A stretch of 64,000 bases of DNA from Eledone cirrhosa. Lineage: Eukaryota; Mollusca; Cephalopoda; Octopoda; Eledonidae. Numbering within the stretch: the first letter of the stretch is position 1; the number at the start of each line of letters is the position of its first letter. The DNA lies in the NCBI GenBank assembly GCA_964016885.1, contig OZ024740.1, positions 7,832,450 through 7,896,449 of the forward strand, given 5' to 3'. Positions 37,064-48,600 of this stretch are shown here, one piece after another. The notes under the pieces are model-generated. The model made no database searches. It was not told the DNA's origin and saw only the letters and a list, made by a program, of their open reading frames with translations. The position numbers were made by a program, and so were the translations under genes.

Positions 37064-38989
37064 GGGAAGCAGAGGAATGAAAGTTCAAGCATGTTCTACA
37101 ATGCGATGACCAAAAACGTGAGGTGTTCAGGATTGCCAGGCAATGTGTCAAGGAAAACCGTGATATTGTCGGGGAGAAGTGTGTACTTAACGATGACGGC
37201 ATACTTGCCATCACCGACGCCGATAAGACGGTAGCTTGGAAGTGTCACTACGAAAGCTTACTAAATGAGGAGAATAAATGGGAGAAAGACAGTCTCCCCC
37301 ACATCGACCCAATAGAGGGACCAGCAGTGTTAGTCGAGGGTAGTATAATAAGTAAGGCAATCAAAGATATGAAGACAGGCAAGGCGGCTGGGCCTTCGGA
37401 AATAGTTGCCGAGATGCTGAAGGCATCTGGTACGGTGGGACACACCATGGTCACCCGGATAGTCAACCAAGTCATACAGAATGGGGTTGTTCCGAAGGAC
37501 TGGCGCAGCAGCATTATCGTTAACTGTTATAAGGGTAAAGGAGATGCCCTAGATAGGAGTAACTATAGAGGCATTAAATTAATCGACCAGGTCATGAAGG
37601 TCACGGAAAAAGTTATAGCGCAACTAATCAGAGAGCGAATTGATCTAGATGAAATGCAGTTCGGGTTTGTGTCAGGAAAAAGTACCACAGACGCTCTTTT
37701 CATTGTACGACAACTACAGGAGAAGTAGCTAGCTAAAAGTAAACCCCTATACTTAGCTTTCGTCGACTTGGAGAAGGCCTTCGACAGAGTCCCCCGTTCC
37801 ATTATCTGGTGGGCTCTTAGAAAACTAGGTGTTGATGAAGGGCTTGTGAGAGCTATACAAGCCATGTATAAAGAAACAGTTAGCAAGGTTAGAATTAACA
37901 ACGAATATAGTGAAGAGTTTAGTGTAAACGTTGGTGTTCATCAGGGCTCTGTTCTTAGCCCCCTACTATTTATTATTGCCCTCCAGGCTATAACAGTGGA
38001 GTTCAAGACCGACTGCCCATGGGAACTCCTATACGCAGATGATCTAACGCTCATAGCTGAATCAATGGCCGAGCTAGAGAAGAAATTCCAAACATAGAAG
38101 CATGGCCTAGAATCAAAAGGCCTTAAAATTAACCTGGCTAAGACTAAAGTTCTAGTTTGTAAGAAAGAAAATAAGGCGGCGGTCCCCTCCGGGAAGTGGC
38201 CATGCGCAGAGTGTAGGAAAGGCGTAGGTAGAAATTACATTTTGTGTCCCAAATGCAAAGTTTGGGTGCATAAAAGATGTAGTGGGATCACAGGTAAGCT
38301 AACTAAGAACATAGATTTTACATGTGGCCGGTGTTCTAGGGATATAAGTAGCAGCAAGTGCCCACAAAAATACTAGCTCTTTCAACTGCGCAGAGGGTTC
38401 TATAGAAATAGTGGACAGCTTCCGTTACCTGGGTGACAAAATCAGCAGTGGGGGAGGGTGCTCTGAAAGTACAGTAGCTAGAGTCAGAACTGGGTGGAAA
38501 AAGTTCAGAGAGCTTATACCACTATTAGCCGCTAAAGGGTTCTCCCTAAAAATGAAAGGCAGGCTGTACGATGCCTGCATACGAACAGCAATGTTGCATG
38601 GCAGTGAGACCTGGGCATTGTGTGCAGAGGATATACGCACACTAGAGAGAAACGAAGCTTGCATGCTCCGCTGGATGTGTAATAGTAATATACGTGAACG
38701 ACAAAGCATAAACGAACTAAGGAAAAAATTAGAAATAAGAGGGATCAGATGTTGTTTACTAGAGAGAAGGCTATATTGGTATGGTCACGTGATGCGCATG
38801 AAGGATGATAGCTGTATAACAAAGTGCAGGGCAATAAAGATAGACGGTAGCCACGGAATAGGCAGACCTAGAAAAACTTGGGACGAGCTGATAAACTCCG
38901 ACCTCACACACTTACACCTCTCCAAGACAATGTCACTGGACCGAGACCTTTGGCGGTACTCAGTAATAGAGAAGACCCGCCTTACCTAA
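37064..38989 (+). pseudogene. LINE reverse transcriptase, copy C (three stops, one frameshift)
   Basis: Same polyprotein as copy A with the catalytic YADD intact (38032-38043), FVDLEKAFDRVP, HQGSVLSPLLF, a PHD-type finger (38203-38334) and the C-terminal WYGHVMRM block. Lesions by comparison with A and D: TGA at 37078-37080; TAG at 37726-37728 (TAC in A); TAG at 38095-38097 (TGG in A and in the inverted copy); and one extra A in the run near 38366-38370, which shifts frame and meets a stop at 38374-38376. The C-terminal part continues in the +1 frame to TAA 38987-38989. It cannot make an enzyme. The first two stops and the frameshift are shared with C', so they predate the duplication; the 38095 stop is private to C. 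Confidence 0.9.
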
Positions 38990-39381
38990 ATACAAAGTAA
39001 AAACCTACTATAGTCAGTAGGCATCTCTATCAACCCCCCCCGTCCCACAACCTCCACCCCATCCCCACCGCCCCTTCCAATGTAAAGTTATGTTGGTCCC
39101 ACAACATCCAGGCCGAAACAAATGAGATCGTGTAGGCGTCACGACAAAAAAACACACAGTCCACGCTGTAATGTGGCCGTGTAGGCAACACGGTAAAAAC
39201 CTCCCAGACCCACACTGTAAATGTGGTTGGTGTTAGGAAGGGCATCCAACTGTAGAAAACCTGCCAGACAGTCCTATGCGAGCAAGAAAATCACTCTTGC
39301 CTCAAGTGGGACTACCCCCGTCCAAACCCATGCAAGCATGGAACACGGACGTTAAACGTTGATGATGATGATGATGATGAT
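37064..39381 (+). mobile_element. RTE-like LINE copy C, 5'-truncated
   Basis: Begins at 'gggaagcagagg' directly after array 'ggtatgtcag', about 19 codons further upstream than the IARQC block. It ends with seven GAT triplets (39361-39381), after which the array resumes with 'gtcagtttctattgg'. Same subfamily as A. The 3' UTR (38990-39360) contains a C run (39034-39041), then two related units ending in 'ctgtaatgtgg' and 'ctgtaaatgtgg', then 'ttaggaagggcatccaactg'. Its 1966-bp 5' part (37064-39029) and 328-bp tail (39054-39381) both recur in reverse orientation at 56575-58540 and 61284-61611 with no net length change. Confidence 0.9.
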
Positions 39382-40759
39382 GTCAGTTTCTATTGGTATA
39401 TCAGCTTCTATTGGTATGTCAGTTTCTATTGGTATGTCAGTTTCTATTGCTATATCAGTTTCTATTTGTATGTCAGTTTTGATTGTTATATCAGTTTGGA
39501 TTAGTATTTCAGTTTCTATTGGTATGTCAGTTTCGATTGGTATATCAGTTTCGATTGGTATATATCAGTTTCTGTTGGATAATCAGTTTCGATTGGTATG
39601 TCAGTTTCTATTGGTATATCAGTTTCGATTGGTATGTCAGTTTCTATTGGTATGTCAGTTTCGATTATTATATCAGTTACTATTGGTATGTCAGTTTCGA
39701 TTGGAATGTCAGTTTCGATTGGCATGTCAATTTCTATTGGTATGTCAGTTTCGATTGGTATATCAGTTTCGATTAGTATATCAGTTTCGATTTTTATATC
39801 AGTTTCGATTGGTATGTCAGTTTCTATTGGTATATCAGTTTCGATTGGTATATCAGTTTCGATTGGTATGTCAGTTTCTATTGGTATGTCAGTTTCTATT
39901 GGTATGTCAGTTTCTATTGGTATATCAGTTTCGATTGGTATATCAGTTTCTATTGGTATGTCAGTTTCTATTGGGATATCAGTTTCTATTGGTATGTCAG
40001 TTTCGATTGGTATGTCAGTTTCGATTGGTATGTCAATTTCGATTGGTATATCAGTTTCGATTAGTATGTCAGTTTCTATTGGTATATCAGTTTCGATTGG
40101 TATATCTGTTTCGATTGGTATGACAGTTTCTCTTGGTAGATCAGTTACGATTGGCATGTTAGTTACTATTGGTATATCAGTTTCGATTAGTATATCAGTT
40201 TCTATTGGTATGTAAGTTTCTATAGGTATGTTAGTCCTCGATTGGTATGTCAGTTTCGATTGTTATGTCAGTGTCGATTGGTATATCAGTTTTGATTGGT
40301 ATGTCAGTTTGGATTGGTATGTCAGTTTTGATTGGTATGTCAGTTTCGATTGGTATATCAGTTTCCATTGGTATGTCAGTTGCGATTAGTATATCAGTTT
40401 CTATTGGTATGTCAGTTTCGATTGGTATGTCAGATTCTATTGGTATATCAGTTTTGATTGGTATATCAGTTTCGATTGGTATATCAGTTTCTATTGCTAT
40501 ATCAGTTTCTATTGGTATGTCAGTTTGGATTGGTATATCAGTTTCGATTAGTATGTCAGTTTCTATTGGTATGTCAGTTTCGATTGGTATATCAGTTTCG
40601 ATAGGTATATCAGTTTCGATTGGTATGTCAGTTTTGATTGGTATAACAGTTTCTATTGCTATATCAGTTTCTGTTGGATTGTCAGTTTCGATTTGTATGT
40701 CAGTTTCGATTGGTATATCAGTTTCAATTGGTATATCAGTTTCGATTGATATATCAGTT

Positions 40760-43601
40760 TCGATTAGTATGTCAGTTTCTAATGGTATGTCAGTTTCGAT
40801 TAATATATCAGTTTCTATTGGTATGTCAGTTTCGATTGGTATGTCAGTTTCGATTGGTATATCAGTTTCGATTAGTATATCAGTTTCGATTGTTATATCA
40901 GTTTCGATTGGTATGTCAGTTTCTATTGGTATATCAGTTTCTATTGGTATGTCAGTTTCGATTGGTGTGTCAGTTTCGATTGGTATCTCAATTTCGATTG
41001 GTATATCAGTTACGATTGGTATGTTAGTTACTATTGGTATATCAGTTTCGATTAGTATATCAGTTTCTATTGGTATGTCAGTTTCGATTGGTATGTCAGT
41101 TTCTATTGGTATATCAGTTTCAAATGGTATGTCTGTTTCGATTAGTATATCAGTTTCTATATGTATATCAGTTTCAATTGTTATGTCAGTTTCTATTGGT
41201 ATATCAGTTTCTATTGGTATGTCAGTTTCTATTTGTATATCAGTTTCAATTGGTATGTTAGTTTCTATTGGTAAGTCAGCTTTGATTAGTATATCAGTTA
41301 CCATTGGTATCTCAGTTTCTATTGGTATGTCAGTTTCGATTGGTATATCAGTTTCGATTGGTATGTCAGTTTCGATTGGTATATCAGTTTCGATTGGTGT
41401 GTCAGTTTCGATTAGTATATCAGTTTCTATTGGTATATCAGTTTCTATTGGTATGTCAGTTTTGATTGTTATATCAGTTTCGATTAGTATGTCAGTTTCG
41501 ATTGGTATGTCAGTTTCGATTGGTATATCAGTTCCGATTGGTATGTCAGTTTCTATTGGTATGTCAGTTTCTATTGGTATGTTAGTTTCTATTGGTATAT
41601 CAGTTTTGATTGGTATATCAGTTTCGATTGGTATGTCAGTTTCGATTGGTATGTCAATTTCTATTGGTATATCAGTTTCGATTGGTATATCAGTTTCGAT
41701 TGATATATCAGTTTCGATTAGTATGTCAGTTTCTAATGGTATGTCAGTTTCGATTAGTATATCAGTTTCTATTGGTATGTCAGTTTCGATTGGTATGTCA
41801 GTTTCGATTGGTATATCAGTTTCGATTAGTATATCAGTTTCGATTGTTATATCAGTTTCGATTGGTATGTCAGTTTCTATTGGTATATCAGTTTCTATTG
41901 GTATGTGAGTTTCGATTGCTGTGTCAGTTTCGATTGGTATGTCAATTTCAATTGGTATATCAGTTTTGATTAGTATGTCAGTTTCTATTGGTATGTCAGT
42001 TTCGATTGGTATATCAGTTTCGATTGGTATGTCAGTTTCGATTAGTATATCAGTTTCGATTGGTATGTCAGTTTCGATTGGTATATCAGTTTCGATTGGT
42101 ATGTCAGTTTCGATTAGTATATCAGTTTCTATTGGTATATCAGTTTCTATTGGTATGTCAGTTTCGATTGGTATATCAGTTTCGATTGGTATGTCAGTTT
42201 CGATTAGTATGTCAGTTTCTAATGGTATGTCAGTTTCGATTAATATATCAGTTTCTATTGGTATGTCAGTTTCGATTGGTATGTCAGTTTCGATTGGTAT
42301 ATCAGTTTCGATTAGTATATCAGTTTCGATTGTTATATCAGTTTCGATTGGTATGTCAGTTTCTATTGGTATATCAGTTTCTATTGGTATGTCAGTTTCG
42401 ATTGGTGTGTCAGTTTCGATTGGTATCTCAATTTCGATTGGTATATCAGTTACGATTGGTATGTTAGTTACTATTGGTATATCAGTTTCGATTAGTATAT
42501 CAGTTTCTATTGGTATGTCAGTTTCGATTGGTATGTCAGTTTCTATTGGTATATCAGTTTCAAATGGTATGTCTGTTTCGATTAGTATATCAGTTTCTAT
42601 ATGTATATCAGTTTCAATTGTTATGTCAGTTTCTATTGGTATATCAGTTTCTATTGGTATGTCAGTTTCTATTTGTATATCAGTTTCAATTGGTATGTTA
42701 GTTTCTATTGGTAAGTCAGCTTTGATTAGTATATCAGTTACCATTGGTATCTCAGTTTCTATTGGTATGTCAGTTTCGATTGGTATATCAGTTTCGATTG
42801 GTATGTCAGTTTCGATTGGTATATCAGTTTCGATTGGTGTGTCAGTTTCGATTAGTATATCAGTTTCTATTGGTATATCAGTTTCTATTGGTATGTCAGT
42901 TTTGATTGTTATATCAGTTTCGATTAGTATGTCAGTTTCGATTGGTATGTCAGTTTCGATTGGTATATCAGTTCCGATTGGTATGTCAGTTTCTATTGGT
43001 ATGTCAGTTTCTATTGGTATGTTAGTTTCTATTGGTATATCAGTTTTGATTGGTATATCAGTTTCGATTGGTATGTCAGTTTCGATTGGTATGTCAATTT
43101 CTATTGGTATATCAGTTTCGATTGGTATATCAGTTTCGATTGATATATCAGTTTCGATTAGTATGTCAGTTTCTAATGGTATGTCAGTTTCGATTAGTAT
43201 ATCAGTTTCTATTGGTATGTCAGTTTCGATTGGTATGTCAGTTTCGATTGGTATATCAGTTTCGATTAGTATATCAGTTTCGATTGTTATATCAGTTTCG
43301 ATTGGTATGTCAGTTTCTATTGGTATATCAGTTTCTATTGGTATGTGAGTTTCGATTGCTGTGTCAGTTTCGATTGGTATGTCAATTTCAATTGGTATAT
43401 CAGTTTTGATTAGTATGTCAGTTTCTATTGGTATGTCAGTTTCGATTGGTATATCAGTTTCGATTGGTATGTCAGTTTCGATTAGTATATCAGTTTCGAT
43501 TGGTATGTCAGTTTCGATTGGTATATCAGTTTCGATTGGTATGTCAGTTTCGATTAGTATATCAGTTTCTATTGGTATATCAGTTTCTATTGGTATGTCA
43601 G
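40760..43601 (+). repeat. Tandem duplication, period 1440 bp (80 monomers exactly)
   Basis: Sequence at about 40760-42161 recurs at 42200-43601. Whole lines are identical, for instance 41041 onward with 42481 onward and 41881 onward with 43321 onward, including the rare 'taatatatcag' and 'gtatgtgag' monomers. Divergence starts sharply at 42162/43602 (tttcgatt against ttttgatt). This is one of the youngest events in the window. Confidence 0.87.
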
Positions 43602-45625
43602 TTTTGATTGGTATATCAGTTTCGATTAGTATGTCAGTTTCGATTGGTATGTCAGTTTCGATTGGTATATCAGTTTCGATAGGTATATCAGTATCTATTG
43701 GTATATCAGTTTCTATTGGTATATCAGTTTCTATTGGTATGTCAGTTTTGATTGGTATATCAGTTTCGATTAGTATGTCAGTTTTGATTGGTATGTCAGT
43801 TTCGATTGGTATATCAGTTTCGATAGGTATATCAGTTTCGATTGGTATATCAGTTTCTGTTGGATTGTCAGTTTCGATTGGTATGTCAGTTTCTATTGGA
43901 ATGTCAGTTTCGATTGTAATGTCAGTTTCGATTGGTATGTCAGTTTCTGTTGGTATATCAGTTTCGATTGATATATCAGTTTCGATTAGTATGTCAGTTT
44001 CTAACGGTATGTCAGTTTCGATTAGTATATCAGTTTCTATTGGTATGTCAGTTTCGATTGGTATGTCAGTTTCGATTGGTATATCAGTTTCGATTAGTAT
44101 ATCAGTTTCGATTGTTATATCAGTTACGATTGGTATGTCAGTTTCTATTGGTATATCAGTTTTGATTGGTATGTCAGTTTCTATTGGTATGTCAGTTTCT
44201 ATTGGTATGTCAGTTTCTATTGGTATGTCAGTTTCTGTTTTGATTGGTATCTCAGATTCGATTGGTATGTCAGTTTCGATTGGTATGTCAGTTTCTATTC
44301 GTATATCAGTTTCTATTGGTATGACAGTTTCGATTGGTGTGTCAGTTTCGATTGGTATGTCAATTTCAATTGGTATATCAGTTTTGATTAGTATGTCAGT
44401 TTCTAATGGTATGTCAGTTTCGATTAGTATATCAGTTTCTATTGGTATGTCAGTTTCGATTGGTATGTCAGTTTCGATTGGTATATCAGTTTCGATTAGT
44501 ATATCAGTTTCGATTGTTATATCAGTTTCGATTGGTATGTCAGTTTCTATTGGTATATCAGTTTCTATTGGTATGTCAGTTTCGATTGCTGTGTCAGTTT
44601 CGATTGGTATGTCAATTTCAATTGGTATATCAGTTTTGATTAGTATGTCAGTTTCTATTGGTATGTCAGTTTCGATTGGTATATCAGTTTCGATTGGTAT
44701 GTCAGTTTCGATTAGTATATCAGTTTCGATTGGTATGTCAGTTTCGATTGGTATATCAGTTTCGATTGGTATGTCAGTTTCGATTAGTATATCAGTTTCT
44801 ATTGGTATATCAGTTTCTATTGGTATGTCAGTTTTGATTGGTATATCAGTTTCGATTAGTATGTCAGTTTCGATTGGTATGTCAGTTTCGATTGGTATAT
44901 CAGTTTCGATAGGTATATCAGTTTCGATTGGTATATCAGTTTCTATTGGTATATCAGTTTCTATTGGTATGTCAGTTTTGATTGGTATATCAGTTTCGAT
45001 TAGTATGTCAGTTTCGATTGGTATGTCAGTTTCGATTGGTATATCAGTTTCGATAGGTATATCAGTTTCGATTGGTATATCAGTTTCTGTTGGATTGTCA
45101 GTTTCGATTGGTATGTCAGTTTCTATTGGAATGTCAGTTTCGATTGGAATGTCAGTTTCGATTGGTATATCAGTTTCGATTAGTATATCAGTTTCGATTG
45201 TTATATCAGTTACGATTGGTATGTCAGTTTCTATTGGTATATCAGTTTTGATTGGTATGTCAGTTTCTATTGGTATGTCAGTTTCTATTGGTATGTCAGT
45301 TTCTATTGGTATGTCAGTTTCTGTTTTGATTGGTATATCAGTTTCGATTGGTATGTCAGTTTCTATTGGTATATCAGTTTCTATTGGTATGTCAGTTTCG
45401 ATTGGTATGTCAGTTTCGATTGGTATGTCAATTTCGATTGGTATATCAGTTTCGATTAGTATGTCAGTTTCTATTGGTATGTCAGTTTCTATTGGTATAT
45501 CTGTTTCGATTGGTATGTCAGTTTCCATTGGTAGATCAGTTACGATTGGCATGTTAGTTACTATTGGTATATCAGTTTTGATTAGTATATCAGTTTCCAC
45601 TGGTATGTAAGTTTCGATAGGTATG

Positions 45626-48600
45626 TAAGTCCTCGATTGGTATGTCAGTTTCGATTGTTATGTCAGTGTCGATTGGTATATCAGTTTCGATTGGTATGTC
45701 CGTTTGGATTGGTATGTCAGTTTCGATTGGTATGTCAGTTTTGATTGGTATATCAGTTTCCATTGGTATATCAGTTTCAATTAGTATGTCAGTTTCGATT
45801 GGTATATCAGTTTCGATTAGTATATAAGTTACTATTGGTATGTCAGTTTCGATTGGTATGTCAGATTCTATTGGTATATCAGTTTCGATTTGTATTTCAG
45901 TTTCGATTGGTATATCAGTTTCTATTGCTATATCACTTTCTATTGGTATATCAGTTTTCGATTAGTATGTCAGTTTCGATTGGTATGTCAGTTTCGATTG
46001 GTATATCAGTTTTGATAGGTATATCAGTTTCGATTGGTATGTCAGTTTTGATTGGTATAACAGTTTCTATTGCTATATCAGTTTCTGTTGGATTGTCATT
46101 TTCGATTGCTATGTCAGTTTCGATTGGTATGTCAGTTTCTATTGGTATATCAGTTTCGATTGATATATCAGTTTCGATTGGTATGTCAGTTTCGATTGGT
46201 ATGTCAGTTTCTATTGGTATATCAGTTTCTATTGGTATGTCAGTTTCGATTGCTGTGTCAGTTTCGATTGGTATGTCAATTTCAATTGGTATATTAGTTT
46301 TGATTAGTATGTCAGTTTCTATTGGTATGTCAGTTTCGATTGGTATATCAGTTTCGATTGGTATGTCAGTTTCGATTAGTATATCAGTTTCGATTGGTAT
46401 GTCAGTTTCGATTGGTATATCAGTTTCGATTGGTATGTCAGTTTCGATTAGTATATCAGTTTCTATTGGTATATCAGTTTCTATTGGTATGTCAGTTTTG
46501 ATTGGTATATCAGTTTCGATTAGTATGTCAGTTTCGATTGGTATGTCAGTTTCGATTGGTATATCAGTTTCGATAGGTATATCAGTTTCGATTGGTATAT
46601 CAGTTTCTATTGGTATATCAGTTTCTATTGGTATGTCAGTTTTGATTGGTATATCAGTTTCGATTAGTATGTCAGTTTCGATTGGTATGTCAGTTTCGAT
46701 TGGTATATCAGTTTCGATAGGTATATCAGTTTCGATTGGTATATCAGTTTCTGTTGGATTGTCAGTTTCGATTGGTATGTCAGTTTCTATTGGAATGTCA
46801 GTTTCGATTGGAATGTCAGTTTCGATTGGTATATCTGTTTCGATTAGTATATTAGTTTCGATTGTTATATCAGTTACGATTGGTATGTCAGTTTCTATTG
46901 GTATATCAGTTTCTATTGGTATGTCAGTTTTGATTGGTATATCAGTTTCGATTAGTATGTCAGTTTCGATTGGTATGTCAGTTTCGATTGGTATATCAGT
47001 TTCGATAGGTATATCAGTTTCGATTGGTATATCAGTTTCTGTTGGATTGTCAGTTTCGATTGGTATGTCAGTTTCTATTGGAATGTCAGTTTCGATTGGA
47101 ATGTCAGTTTCGATTGGTATGTCAGTTTCTGTTGGTATATCAGTTTCGATTGATATATCAGTTTCGATTAGTATGTCAGTTTCTAACGGTATGTCAGTTT
47201 CGATTAGTATATCAGTTTCTATTGGTATGTCAGTTTCGATTGGTATGTCAGTTTCGATTGGTATATCAGTTTCGATTAGTATATCAGTTTCGATTGTTAT
47301 ATCAGTTACGATTGGTATGTCAGTTTCTATTGGTATATCAGTTTCGATTGGTATGTCAGTTTCTATTGGTATGTCAGTTTCTATTGGTATGTCAGTTTCT
47401 ATTGGTATGTCAGTTTCTGTTTTGATTGGTATCTCAGATTCGATTGGTATGTCAGTTTCGATTGGTATGTCAGTTTCTATTCGTATATCAGTTTCTATTG
47501 GTATGACAGTTTCGATTGGTGTGTCAGTTTCGATTGGTATGTCAATTTCAATTGGTATATCAGTTTTGATTAGTATGTCAGTTTCTAATGGTATGTCAGT
47601 TTCGATTAGTATATCAGTTTCTATTGGTATGTCAGTTTCGATTGGTATGTCAGTTTCGATTGGTATATCAGTTTCGATTAGTATATCAGTTTCGATTGTT
47701 ATATCAGTTTCGATTGGTATATCAGTTTCTATTGGTATATCAGTTTCTATTGGTATGTCAGTTTCGATTGCTGTGTCAGTTTCGATTGGTATGTCAATTT
47801 CAATTGGTATATCAGTTTTGATTAGTATGTCAGTTTCTATTGGTATGTCAGTTTCGATTGGTATATCAGTTTCGATTGGTATGTCAGTTTCGATTAGTAT
47901 ATCAGTTTCGATTGGTATGTCAGTTTCGATTGCTATATCAGTTTCGATTGGTATGTCAGTTTCGATTAGTATATCAGTTTCTATTGGTATATCAGTTTCT
48001 ATTGGTATGTCAGTTTTGATTGGTATATCAGTTTCGATTAGTATGTCAGTTTCGATTGGTATGTCAGTTTCGATTGGTATATCAGTTTCGATAGGTATAT
48101 CAGTTTCGATTGGTATATCAGTTTCTATTGGTATATCAGTTTCTATTGGTATGTCAGTTTTGATTGGTATATCAGTTTCGATTAGTATGTCAGTTTCGAT
48201 TGTTATGTCAGTTTCGATTGGTATATCAGTTTCGATAGGTATATCAGTTTCGATTGGTATATCAGTTTCTGTTGGATTGTCAGTTTCGATTGGTATGTCA
48301 GTTTCTATTGGAATGTCAGTTTCGATTGGAATGTCAGTTTCGATTGGTATATCAGTTTCGATTAGTATATCAGTTTCGATTGTTATATCAGTTTCGATTG
48401 GTATGTCAGTTTCTATTGGTATATCAGTTTTGATTGGTATGTCAGTTTCTATTGGTATGTCAGTTTCTATTGGTATGTCAGTTTCTATTGGTATGTCAGT
48501 TTCTGTTTTGATTGGTATATCAGTTTCGATTGGTATGTCAGTTTCTATTGGTATATCAGTTTCTATTGGTATGTCAGTTTCGATTGGTATGTCAGTTTCG

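Noticed and set aside
40231..45600. Minus-strand reading frame of about 1,789 codons (PIETDI repeats), and similar frames of 900-1,473 codons on both strands
   Set aside because: It is open only because the 18-bp period is divisible by three; parallel frames in other phases are equally open, there is no start context or non-repeat domain, and it ends where indels occur.
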